Of a stretch of 64,000 bases of DNA, positions 53,882 to 61,134 are shown in pieces (the first letter of the stretch is position 1; each line of letters starts with the position of its first letter). The notes under the pieces are model-generated. The model saw only the letters and a list, made by a program, of their open reading frames with translations, had not been told where the DNA came from and made no database searches. The DNA comes from Modestobacter sp. Leaf380 (GTDB taxonomy: Bacteria; Actinomycetota; Actinomycetes; Mycobacteriales; Geodermatophilaceae), in assembly GCF_001424485.1 (NCBI RefSeq), contig NZ_LMQC01000007.1:1-64000 (forward strand), read 5' to 3'. The position numbers and the translations under genes were made by a program.

Positions 53882-56749
53882 TTGACCGAGACCACCGACC
53901 GCATCTCGTCCGGCCGCAAGCGTGCGAGCAAGGCGTCCGACCGCAAGGGCCTGAAGATCGCCCGGGTCTTCACCACCGAGGGCGTCCACCCCTACGACGA
54001 GGTGACCTGGGAGCGTCGTGACGTCGTCATGACCAACTGGCGCGACGGCTCGATCAACTTCGAGCAGCGCGGCGTCGAGTTCCCGGCCGAGTGGTCGATC
54101 AACGCCACCAACATCGTGACCACGAAGTACTTCCGTGGCGCCGTCGGGACCCCGCAGCGGGAGACCAGCCTGCGTCAGCTCATCGACCGGGTCGTGCTCA
54201 CCTACACCGAGGCCGGCCGCGAGCACGGGTACTTCACGACCGAGTCCGACGCCGAGCTCTTCGAGCACGAGCTGACCTGGATGCTGCTGCACCAGGTGTT
54301 CAGCTTCAACTCACCCGTCTGGTTCAACGTGGGCACCTCGAGCCCCCAGCAGGTCAGCGCCTGCTTCATCCTCGCCGTCGACGACACGATGGACTCGATC
54401 CTCAACTGGTACCGCGAGGAGGGCCTGATCTTCAAGGGCGGCTCCGGTGCCGGCCTGAACCTCTCCCGCATCCGCTCCTCCAAGGAGCTGCTGTCCTCCG
54501 GTGGCACGGCCTCGGGCCCGGTGTCCTTCATGCGTGGGGCCGACGCCTCCGCCGGGACCATCAAGTCCGGTGGCGCCACCCGCCGCGCGGCGAAGATGGT
54601 CGTGCTGGACATCGACCACCCCGACATCGAGGAGTTCGTCGAGACCAAGGCGCGCGAGGAGGACAAGATCCGCGCGCTGCGCGACGCCGGCTACGACATG
54701 GACCTGGGCGGCCGGGACATCACCAGCGTCCAGTACCAGAACGCCAACAACTCGGTCCGGGTGAACGAGGAGTTCATGCGCGCCGTCGAGGACGGCACCC
54801 CGTTCGGGCTGCGCTCGCGCACCGACGGCTCGGTCCTGGAGACCGTCGACGCCAAGGAGCTCTTCCGCAAGGTCACCACCGCCGCGTGGGAGTGCGCCGA
54901 CCCGGGCATCCAGTACGACGACACGATCAACGACTGGCACACCAACCCCGAGACCGGGCGGATCAACGCGTCCAACCCCTGCTCGGAGTACATGAGCCTG
55001 GACAACAGCTCGTGCAACCTGGCCTCGCTGAACCTCATGAAGTTCCTGCGGGCCGACGGCACGTTCGACTCCGGGCGGTTCACCCGTTCCGTCGAGCTGA
55101 TCATCACCGCGATGGACATCTCGATCTGCTTCGCCGACTTCCCGACGGCGCCCATCGGCGACACCACCCGGGCCTACCGCCAGCTGGGCATCGGCTACGC
55201 CAACCTCGGCGCGCTGCTGATGGCCACCGGCCACGCCTACGACTCCCGCGGTGGCCAGACCCTGGCCGCGGCGATCACCTCGCTGATGACCGGCACCGCC
55301 TACCGCCGCTCGGCCGAGCTGGCCGGTGTCGTCGGTGCCTACGAGGGCTACGCCCGCAACGCCTCGGCGCACGCCCGGGTCATGCGCAAGCACTCGGCCG
55401 CCAACGACGCGATCCGCCCCGTCGGCGCCGACGACGCCGACGTGCTCAAGGCCGCGACCGCCCAGTGGCAGGACTGCCTGGCGATCGGTGCCGAGAACGG
55501 CTGGCGCAACGCACAGGCCTCCGTGCTGGCCCCCACCGGCACCATCGGCTTCATGATGGACTGCGACACGACCGGCATCGAGCCGGACTTCTCGCTGGTC
55601 AAGTTCAAGAAGCTGGTCGGCGGCGGCTCCATGCAGATCGTCAACCAGACGGTCCCGAGGGCGCTGAAGAGCCTGGGCTACCAGGACGAGCAGGTCGAGG
55701 CGATCGTCGAGTACATCGCCGAGCACGGCCACGTCGTCGACGCCCCCACGCTGCGCCCCGAGCACTACGAGGTCTTCGACTGCGCCATGGGCGAGCGGTC
55801 CATCTCCCCGATGGGCCACGTCCGGATGATGGCCGCGGTCCAGCCCTTCATCTCCGGTGCCATCTCCAAGACGGTCAACATGCCCGAGTCGGCGACCATC
55901 GAGGACGTCGAGAACATCTACTTCCAGGGCTGGAAGCTCGGCATCAAGGCCCTCGCCATCTACCGCGACAACTGCAAGGTCGGCCAGCCGCTGTCCGGGG
56001 GCAAGGGCAAGAACGACGGCACCAAGGCCGAGGTCGCCGAGGTGGCCGCCCCGGTCGCCGCGACCATGGCCCACCCGGTGCGCAAGCGCCTGCCCAAGAA
56101 GCGGACCAGCGTCACGACCTCGTTCTCCGTCGCCGGGGCCGAGGGCTACATGACCGCCGGCATGTACGAGGACGGCAGTCTGGGCGAGGTCTTCCTCAAG
56201 CTGGGCAAGCAGGGCTCGACCCTGGCCGGCGTCATGGACGCCTTCTCGATCGGCATCTCGCTGGCGCTGCAGCACGGTGTGCCTCTGGAGACCTACATCT
56301 CCAAGTTCACCAACATGCGCTTCGAGCCCGCCGGCATGACCGACGACCCGGACATCCGGATCGCCCAGTCGGTGATGGACTACATCTTCCGTCGCCTGGC
56401 GCTGGACCACCTGTCCGTCGAGAAGCGCGCCAACCTGGGCATCTTCACCGCCGAGGAGCGCGCTGCGCAGGTGTCGGGCTACGGCTCGGCCTCCACCACC
56501 TCGGTGGAGGAGGAGGTCGACCTGGAGGCGCTGCGCGGCTCCGCGCCGACCGAGGTCGCCAAGGTCGAGGCGCCCGCCGCCAAGGCCCCCACCTCGATCA
56601 AGGAGGCCCACTCCTCGGCCGAGCTGCTCGAGCTGGTCACCGGGACTGCCACCGACGCGCCGCTGTGCATGACCTGCGGCACGAAGATGCGCCCGGCCGG
56701 CAGCTGCTACGTCTGCGAGGGCTGCGGCTCCACCAGCGGCTGCAGCTGA
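53882..56749 (+). CDS. nrdJ: Adenosylcobalamin-dependent ribonucleotide reductase NrdJ (class II)
   Basis: This 955-residue enzyme reduces ribonucleotides with B12. N-terminal VHPYDEVTWERRDVVMTNWRDGSINFEQRGVEFP and the active-site NPCSEYMSLDNSSCNLASLNL are class II hallmarks. The C-terminus ends in a cysteine-rich segment (CMTCGTKMRPAGSCYVCEGCGSTSGCS). The start is a TTG (MTETTDRISSG) with AGGGGGA upstream; the long frame before it is an nrdR shadow. B12 supply is therefore essential for dNTP synthesis unless class I enzymes exist elsewhere. Confidence 0.96.
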   Translation: MTETTDRISSGRKRASKASDRKGLKIARVFTTEGVHPYDEVTWERRDVVMTNWRDGSINFEQRGVEFPAEWSINATNIVTTKYFRGAVGTPQRETSLRQLIDRVVLTYTEAGREHGYFTTESDAELFEHELTWMLLHQVFSFNSPVWFNVGTSSPQQVSACFILAVDDTMDSILNWYREEGLIFKGGSGAGLNLSRIRSSKELLSSGGTASGPVSFMRGADASAGTIKSGGATRRAAKMVVLDIDHPDIEEFVETKAREEDKIRALRDAGYDMDLGGRDITSVQYQNANNSVRVNEEFMRAVEDGTPFGLRSRTDGSVLETVDAKELFRKVTTAAWECADPGIQYDDTINDWHTNPETGRINASNPCSEYMSLDNSSCNLASLNLMKFLRADGTFDSGRFTRSVELIITAMDISICFADFPTAPIGDTTRAYRQLGIGYANLGALLMATGHAYDSRGGQTLAAAITSLMTGTAYRRSAELAGVVGAYEGYARNASAHARVMRKHSAANDAIRPVGADDADVLKAATAQWQDCLAIGAENGWRNAQASVLAPTGTIGFMMDCDTTGIEPDFSLVKFKKLVGGGSMQIVNQTVPRALKSLGYQDEQVEAIVEYIAEHGHVVDAPTLRPEHYEVFDCAMGERSISPMGHVRMMAAVQPFISGAISKTVNMPESATIEDVENIYFQGWKLGIKALAIYRDNCKVGQPLSGGKGKNDGTKAEVAEVAAPVAATMAHPVRKRLPKKRTSVTTSFSVAGAEGYMTAGMYEDGSLGEVFLKLGKQGSTLAGVMDAFSIGISLALQHGVPLETYISKFTNMRFEPAGMTDDPDIRIAQSVMDYIFRRLALDHLSVEKRANLGIFTAEERAAQVSGYGSASTTSVEEEVDLEALRGSAPTEVAKVEAPAAKAPTSIKEAHSSAELLELVTGTATDAPLCMTCGTKMRPAGSCYVCEGCGSTSGCS

Positions 56750-56756
56750 TAGCGGA

Positions 56757-56843
56757 TCTCAGGATTCTGTCACCAGAATCTCAGGATTCTGACACCGCGT
56801 TCTCAGGATTCTGTCACCAGTGATCTCAGCACTTTGTCACCAG
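56757..56843. repeat. Four-copy 22-bp direct repeat at the island border
   Basis: The unit TCTCAGGATTCTGTCACCAG occurs at 56757, 56779 (TCTCAGGATTCTGACACCGC), 56801 and 56824 (TCTCAGCACTTTGTCACCAG). Spacing is a regular 22-23 bp. The repeats begin 7 nt after the nrdJ stop and end before its terminator. Multiple short terminal repeats with TGTCACC are a feature of IS21-type element ends; no transposase is present. Confidence 0.85.
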
Positions 56844-56859
56844 TGACGGAGCGAAAGTA

Positions 56860-56895
56860 AGAGGGGCGGGCGACCGGTTGGTCGCCCGCCCCTCT
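56860..56895. terminator. Strong terminator downstream of nrdJ
   Basis: Perfect 16-bp arms (AGAGGGGCGGGCGACC and complement) enclose a GGTT loop and are followed by a T-containing stretch (GGCTTTGCTG). The repeat cluster lies between it and nrdJ. Confidence 0.9.
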
Positions 56896-56911
56896 GGCTT
56901 TGCTGTAGGCG

Positions 56912-57234
56912 CTACTCGATGTCGGGAAGTACGAGACGCATGTCGAAGGTCGGCCGGTACTGGGCTTGGTCGTCGAGTTCGATGCAACCCATGTTCCCGA
57001 GCGCGCCGAGCGGGAGTTTCTCCTGCTGACCGACGTTGCGGTGGAACACCGGCTCGCTGTTTGGTGATGCGCCGGAGGGTGTGGGCCTGCGATGCCTTGA
57101 GGCCGGAGGTCGTGGTCTGGAGCCGACCGATGGCCTGGCCCAGCGACTTTGCTGAGTCTTCCAGGAGTTCGAGGACCGCGCCTAAGGGGCCGAGGCTGCG
57201 ATCTTGCTGCTGCAGCAGGACATGAGCCCGCGCT
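56912..57234 (-). pseudogene. Decayed minus-strand gene fragment
   Basis: On the minus strand an open frame reads HVLLQQQDRSLGPLGAVLEL then LEDSAKSLGQAIGRLQTTTSG and LKASQAHTLRRITK, a helical region. About 57075-57090 the coding signal shifts to another frame reading PNSEPVFHRNVGQQEKLPLG, ALGNMGCIELDDQAQYRPTF and DMRLVLPDIE, ending in TAG at 56912. Both parts use GC3-rich codons. They look like one gene's C-terminus broken by a frameshift. I do not recognise the family. The right limit, where the plus-strand remnant begins, is uncertain. Confidence 0.4.
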
Positions 57235-58241
57235 CCGACGCGCCTCGCATCCTCTTCCCGCGTCTGGACAAGCAGATCCAGCCGCAGCCGTTCACTCTGT
57301 CTGACGTTGCCGATGACGACGCCCGCCTCGGTGGCCTGAACTATCGGTCGGAGATCGCCAGCCCGCTCGACCGGGTCGGTCTCGTCGCTGAGCGCCGCGG
57401 CGAGGTCATCGACGTCACCCCGCGCAAACAGGCCGAAGACATCGCCGCCAGCCAGGAGATGCTGCCGGTCATCGACCTCATCACCGAGATGACCGGCCGA
57501 GTCCTCGGAAGCGGACTCGTCATCCCCGAGACGAAAGAAAAGAACGCCGTCCGCCGCCTCACCCGGGCGTTCCTTGCGGGGGCCGGAGTGGACGACCCTG
57601 AGACGGCCGAGTGGTCACAGCGCCGCGTCCAGGCCGCCACTGACGCGTTCCTTCACCTGGCCCGGGAGAAGCACAAGAACCGGCCTAGCGGCATTGTCGA
57701 AAAGATCGAGCCGATCGGCTACCCGCCGAGCACCCTGCCGTCGATCACCGAAACCCTCGACCGGTACACCGTCAAGAACGCGGCCACCTTCGTCCCCGGC
57801 AAGCCCTACACCGGCTGGACCAAGAGCATCCTGCCCGCCGCCGCCTTCGACGCCTACAGCACCGAGTACCGGCTCGCCGACCTCCTCGACTCCGCCCCCG
57901 AGATCACCTGGTGGGTCCGCGTCCTGCCCAACTACGGCGCCTACCTCAACTACGGCGCCAACCAGCGCTACATCCCAGACTTCATCGCCGTCGCCATCGC
58001 CATCGCCATCGCCATCGCCATCGACATAGACGGCATTCACTGGCTCATCGAAGGCAAGGCCGACGTCCGCGCCAGTGACAGGGACGTCCTCGCGAAAAAG
58101 GAAACAGCCGAACGCTGGGTCCGGCACGTCAACGACAGTGGTGAAGTCGATGCCGAATGGCGATACCTGTTCGCCACCGAGACCAACGTCAAGCACGCCG
58201 CCGGATCATGGACCGGACTTCGGCAGGTGACCGGCTCGTGA
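57222..58241 (+). pseudogene. C-terminal remnant of a DEAD/DEAH helicase-nuclease (type III restriction Res-like)
   Basis: The roughly 340 residues resemble only the C-terminal part of a Res-type helicase. The end carries a PD-(D/E)xK-like nuclease: YIPDF, then WLIEGKAD, with KKETAERW after it. No Walker A, DEAD box or motif VI remains, whereas full-length relatives exceed 800 residues. ATG 57222 (AGGA upstream) or TTG 57204 could start it, so a truncated protein may be made. The helicase part is missing where the minus-strand remnant abuts. A hexanucleotide repeat interrupts the nuclease core. Confidence 0.6.
57993..58022. repeat. GCCATC hexanucleotide microsatellite inside the nuclease motif
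   Basis: Five perfect tandem GCCATC copies encode Ala-Ile dipeptides between PDF and ExK of the preceding remnant. Being a multiple of three, copy-number changes keep the frame. Confidence 0.9.
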
Positions 58242-58272
58242 GCCCGCGGCTAACGGTTTATCGGCGCACCCG

Positions 58273-58836
58273 ATGCGAACTCGGCGACAGCGGATGACCG
58301 CTACACCGCCATGTACGCCAGCCACGAGCGGCGAGTCCGACGCCTTCACGGTTCAGGCCCGCTGGCTGTTGGAGTGGCACAACAAGCGCAACGACGGCTT
58401 TTCCACCCGCTCGGTCGCCATCCTCGGCTTCGCCGGCGTCATTCTCGCCTTGCTGCCCCGAGGTCTCGACCTCACCGGTCCCCTGGAGATGACCGGGGGT
58501 ATCCGGGCCTGCCTTATCGCGACCGCCGGATTCCTGCTCCTGACCGCGACGTTCTGCCTCCTCGTGCTGGCCCCGCAGAAGTCGAATGCCCCGAGTATCC
58601 GGCACCTGCGTGAGCAGTGGCGCAAGTACATCGACGCTAAGGACGGCCCGCCGCCGCAAGCGCAGATCACCGAGGGGCTCCTCCATGGCCAGTCAGTGGA
58701 AGCGAGCAGTCCACTCGACCTGGTGTTCCGCGAGGCGAACCGGCGGGGCCGATGGTTCGCCGTCGCCGTTCTGTCGCTGGGCGCGGCCCTCTTCAGCCTC
58801 GCCGCGCTGGTCGTACAGGTCTTCTGGCAGATGTGA
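58273..58836 (+). CDS. Three-helix membrane protein of defence-effector style
   Basis: The 187-residue protein has a short helix (FTVQARWLLEWHNKRNDGFSTR), two adjacent membrane helices (SVAILGFAGVILALLPRGL; ACLIATAGFLLLTATFCLLVL), a soluble helical stretch of about 60 residues and a third membrane helix (WFAVAVLSLGAALFSLAALVVQVFW). This layout is reminiscent of Pycsar/SLATT-type membrane effectors, but no specific family is claimed. ATG 58294 would shorten it by 7 residues. It lies 31 nt after the helicase remnant. Confidence 0.65.
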   Translation: MRTRRQRMTATPPCTPATSGESDAFTVQARWLLEWHNKRNDGFSTRSVAILGFAGVILALLPRGLDLTGPLEMTGGIRACLIATAGFLLLTATFCLLVLAPQKSNAPSIRHLREQWRKYIDAKDGPPPQAQITEGLLHGQSVEASSPLDLVFREANRRGRWFAVAVLSLGAALFSLAALVVQVFWQM

Positions 58837-58847
58837 GGGGGTGTCAC

Positions 58848-58970
58848 ATGAGCGCGCAGCAGCCGAAGCCGGAGCCGACTCCGCCGCCCCGCGAGCCGAT
58901 GAAACTCGATCCGCCTGAAGTCGACTGGTTCACCAAGAACAAGAACCCGCGAGACATCGAGCGTCGCTGA
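58848..58970 (+). CDS. 40-residue proline-rich protein
   Basis: An ATG 11 nt after the membrane-protein stop, with GAGGGGG 7-13 nt upstream, opens a 40-codon frame: MSAQQPKPEPTPPPREPM, KLDPPEVDWFTKNKNPRDIE and RR. The composition is Pro/Lys/Glu-rich with no hydrophobic core. A good ribosome site and a terminator directly after it support expression. Function unknown; it could be a partner of the membrane protein. Confidence 0.55.
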   Translation: MSAQQPKPEPTPPPREPMKLDPPEVDWFTKNKNPRDIERR

Positions 58971-58973
58971 GAA

Positions 58974-59011
58974 CGGGCGGGCTGCCCACCGTGCGCGGCG
59001 CAGCCCGCCCG
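58974..59011. terminator. Terminator separating the membrane-protein unit from the TIR operon
   Basis: Twelve-base perfect arms (CGGGCGGGCTGC and GCAGCCCGCCCG) with a 14-nt loop start 3 nt after the small ORF's stop. The TIR operon's own promoter follows. Confidence 0.8.
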
Positions 59012-59058
59012 CCTTGCGAACCGGCAGGTCAGCCGCTGTTTGCTCCGGCTGCCCGATT

Positions 59059-59081
59059 CTGTCGGTGCCCTGCTCTAGCGT
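59059..59081 (+). promoter_or_regulatory. RecA-NDp/PafBC-type promoter of the TIR operon
   Basis: CTGTCGGTGCC, exactly six bases, then TAGCGT. Against TTGTCRGTGGC-N6-TAGGGT this is 9 of 11 plus 5 of 6 matches. The -10 ends 53 bp before the TIR ATG. The motif is a closer fit to the mycobacterial consensus than the host's own recA copy. Confidence 0.7.
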
Positions 59082-59134
59082 CCCGACCGTCAGCGTCACA
59101 CCGCCCCGGCGGTACGGAGCAGAGGGGCACCCAC

Positions 59135-59623
59135 ATGGCTCGATCGTCGTTCGTCAGTTTCCACTACCAGAACGATTACTGGCGGGTCCAGCAAATCCTG
59201 CGGATGGGCGCCGTCGAAGGGCAGGAGATCCTGCCCGCCCAGAACTGGGAAGCCGTGAAGGCGCGCGGTCGCCAGGCCGTCCAGGACTGGATTGACAAGG
59301 AGATGTCCTACAAGGGCGCTGTCGTCGTCCTCATCGGTTCCCAGACCGCGTCCCGCGAGTGGGTGAAGTATGAGATCAAGAAGGCATGGGCATCCCGGAA
59401 GCCGCTCCTCGGGATCAACATCCACGGACTCAAGGACAAGGACGGGTACACCTCTACCGCCGGAGCAAACCCCTTCTCCCAGTTCGGCTTCAGCGACAGC
59501 AACAAGACCTACGCCGACTACGTGCCGGTCAACAACCCGACGGGCTATGACAGCACCCAGGTCTACGCCAGCATCAAGAACAACATCGAGTCGTGGATCG
59601 CCAGCGGCTACAAGCGGCCCTGA
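59135..59623 (+). CDS. TIR-like (MTH538/ThsB-type) protein
   Basis: The 162-residue single-domain protein begins MARSSFVSFHYQNDYWRVQQ and contains VVVLIGSQTASREWVKYEIK (about 63-82), then LLGINIHGLKDKDGY and ANPF. From memory this runs parallel to Bacillus ThsB of Thoeris; E80 in WVKYEI falls where ThsB has its essential E85. ThsB proteins turn NAD+ into cyclic-ADP-ribose-type signals on phage infection. ATG 59135 has AGAGGGGC upstream. It is first in a tight operon (HIT 3 nt later). No ThsA (SIR2-SLOG or macro-TM) is nearby. The signal product is unproven. Confidence 0.88.
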   Translation: MARSSFVSFHYQNDYWRVQQILRMGAVEGQEILPAQNWEAVKARGRQAVQDWIDKEMSYKGAVVVLIGSQTASREWVKYEIKKAWASRKPLLGINIHGLKDKDGYTSTAGANPFSQFGFSDSNKTYADYVPVNNPTGYDSTQVYASIKNNIESWIASGYKRP

Positions 59624-59625
59624 CA

Positions 59626-60078
59626 ATGCGCGCCGACCCCGACTGCGACTTCTGCCAGATCGTCACCCATGAGGAACCAGCCCGCGAGGTCCTCCGGACG
59701 GGCAAGGTAGTCGCGTTCTTCCCGCTAGAACCGGCCACCCTCGGGCACACCATGATCATTCCTCGCGAGCACATCCCCGACATCTGGTCACTCGACGACC
59801 AGACCGCCCGCGACCTGGCCGACGCCACCCTGCGCGTCGCCCGCGCCATCCGAGCGGCTGTCCCATTGGACGGTCTCAACATCATCCAGTCCAACGGCGA
59901 GGCAGCCACACAGAGCGTCTTCCACCTGCATGTACACGTCGTTCCCCGCCGTACCGACGACGCGATGGGTCCCATCTGGCCAGCAGAAACCCACTGGAGC
60001 GAGAAGAACAAAAGCGACGCTCAAGGCAGAATCCGCGCCGCCCTCGCCCTGGGTGCAGGGGAAGAAGGCTCCCCATGA
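59626..60078 (+). CDS. HIT family nucleotide hydrolase/transferase
   Basis: The 150-residue protein has an intact histidine triad HLHVHVVPR and the N-terminal CDFCQIV with LRTGKVVAFFPLEPATLGHTMIIPREHI. HIT proteins cleave or transfer nucleotidyl groups on substrates such as AppppA, ApppA or AMP conjugates. It lies 2 nt after the TIR stop and overlaps the next ATG by 4 nt. In this operon it may process or remove the TIR-made nucleotide; that is inference. It could be a captured housekeeping gene. Confidence 0.9.
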   Translation: MRADPDCDFCQIVTHEEPAREVLRTGKVVAFFPLEPATLGHTMIIPREHIPDIWSLDDQTARDLADATLRVARAIRAAVPLDGLNIIQSNGEAATQSVFHLHVHVVPRRTDDAMGPIWPAETHWSEKNKSDAQGRIRAALALGAGEEGSP

Positions 60079-60506
60079 GCAGCAGCCCCGTCGCTCGGGC
60101 TTCCGATCCCGAGGACCGCAGGAAGCATCTGGACTACGTCCAAGCGGTCATTGCCCGACTCTCGCAATCTTCAGCGACTGCCAAAGGCTGGAGCCTTACT
60201 ATCGCCGGAGCCGCTTTCGGGTTCTCCGCAGTCATCGAGCGCTGGTACCTCGCACTCCTGGGCTTGGCCATCATCATCTCGTTCTCGATCCTCGACATGT
60301 ATTACCTCTACGAGGAACGCCTGTTCCGGTGCCTCTACAACGGCGTCGTTGCCGGAACCGTCCCGTCGTACTCCATGGACAAGAACGTGTTCAAGGACCA
60401 AGCGTCCAGGCTGGACACCTACACGTCCTGGTCAGTCCTCGGGTTCTACGCCCCGCTTACGGTCGCCGGGACCGCCGTCACCGGAATCTCAGTCCTGACC
60501 GGATGA
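60075..60506 (+). CDS. Three-helix membrane protein, candidate effector of the TIR operon
   Basis: The 143-residue protein starts with a soluble helix (DRRKHLDYVQAVIARLSQSSATAKGWS). A membrane hairpin follows (LTIAGAAFGFSAVI; WYLALLGLAIIISFSILDMYYLYEERLFRCLY), then a loop with SYSMDKN and a last helix (SWSVLGFYAPLTVAGTAVTGISVL). The KGWS...LDMYYLYEERLFR pattern is familiar to me from membrane proteins encoded beside TIR-like genes in defence islands. The ATG overlaps the HIT stop (ATGA). A membrane-disrupting effector triggered by a TIR product is the working idea. Confidence 0.75.
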   Translation: MSSSPVARASDPEDRRKHLDYVQAVIARLSQSSATAKGWSLTIAGAAFGFSAVIERWYLALLGLAIIISFSILDMYYLYEERLFRCLYNGVVAGTVPSYSMDKNVFKDQASRLDTYTSWSVLGFYAPLTVAGTAVTGISVLTG

Positions 60507-60518
60507 CCGGAAGCGGCG

Positions 60519-60857
60519 ATGATCCCTGACGCCTACACGCTCACATTCCTGCTCGTACTCGCCGAGTTCAACTCCGACGACGGGCATCACTCCATCATGT
60601 GGATGGATGAGGAAAGCGCCGAATACTGGGAGGCGCCGTACGCGGGTGCATGCTGGCCGTGCAAACGGGTCCGTGACGACGCGGTCTACCGGGGCCGCCC
60701 GGTCCCTGGCATGACCGTCCCAGAGGCGCACGCGATTCCCTACTGGCGTCCCGTGCACGACGGAGCCGACGCTGTCGCCTTTCTCCGCGAGCACAGCGGC
60801 TGTGGAGAAACCCCGCCGGCGCTGCGGTCGAGCGGGAGTGTTGGTGACGCGCCGTAG
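60519..60857 (+). CDS. Unknown protein at the end of the TIR operon
   Basis: The 112-residue protein starts at ATG 60519, 12 nt after the membrane gene, with GGAAG upstream. It is rich in Trp, Tyr, His and acidic residues, with two Cys in GACWPCKRV and no membrane helix. The tail after residue 90 (HSGCGETPPALRSSGSVGDAP) may be disordered. I recognise no family. Its spacing suggests co-transcription with the TIR, HIT and membrane genes. Confidence 0.5.
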   Translation: MIPDAYTLTFLLVLAEFNSDDGHHSIMWMDEESAEYWEAPYAGACWPCKRVRDDAVYRGRPVPGMTVPEAHAIPYWRPVHDGADAVAFLREHSGCGETPPALRSSGSVGDAP

Positions 60858-60879
60858 GTGCACACCTGGCGAAGGCCAA

Positions 60880-61134
60880 TCAGCATCCGCCTCGGTCGGC
60901 GACCTCCGCGAGAGACGTGGGCGAGCCGGTGGAGCCGCCGGAGTCGAGCCGCTCCGCCAGGTCTCCAGCCGTACGAGGCATGAACGTCGCCGCCTGCCGG
61001 TCAAACCGCATGCTGACGATGGCGTTCCGCGCCGCCTTATCGGTGAGTGCCGCATCCCCGTACGGGACCGCCACCGCCAACGCGTCGATGTCGTGAATGT
61101 CGTTGGCCGTCCAGTTGCTGGACGCCGCATCCCG
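60880..61134 (-). pseudogene. C-terminal fragment of a PIN-like or related gene
   Basis: Directly after the AlbA_2 stop codon, and in the same frame, 84 codons read through ANDIHDIDALAVAVPYGDAA, LTDKAARNAIVSMRFDRQAA and TFMPRTAGDLAERLDS to a TGA. There is no good start. The DIDxLAVAVPYxD...DLAE pattern recalls C-termini of PIN-type or host-island hypothetical proteins. It looks like a leftover 3' end fused to the end of the neighbour. Family assignment is tentative. Confidence 0.45.

Noticed and set aside
56757-56843. Possible CRISPR array
   Set aside because: The repeats are nearly contiguous, with only 2-4 bp between units. There are no spacers of 30-40 bp and no cas genes.
57234-57600. 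Continuation of the minus-strand remnant antisense to the helicase remnant
   Set aside because: Here the minus frame is in exact codon register with the plus frame, and the plus strand has a recognisable C-terminal helicase-nuclease pattern, so the minus reading is a shadow.
59626-60078. The HIT gene as a misplaced housekeeping gene unrelated to the TIR gene
   Set aside because: Not fully excluded, but the 2-nt and -4-nt junctions on either side and the shared promoter make operon membership the better reading.
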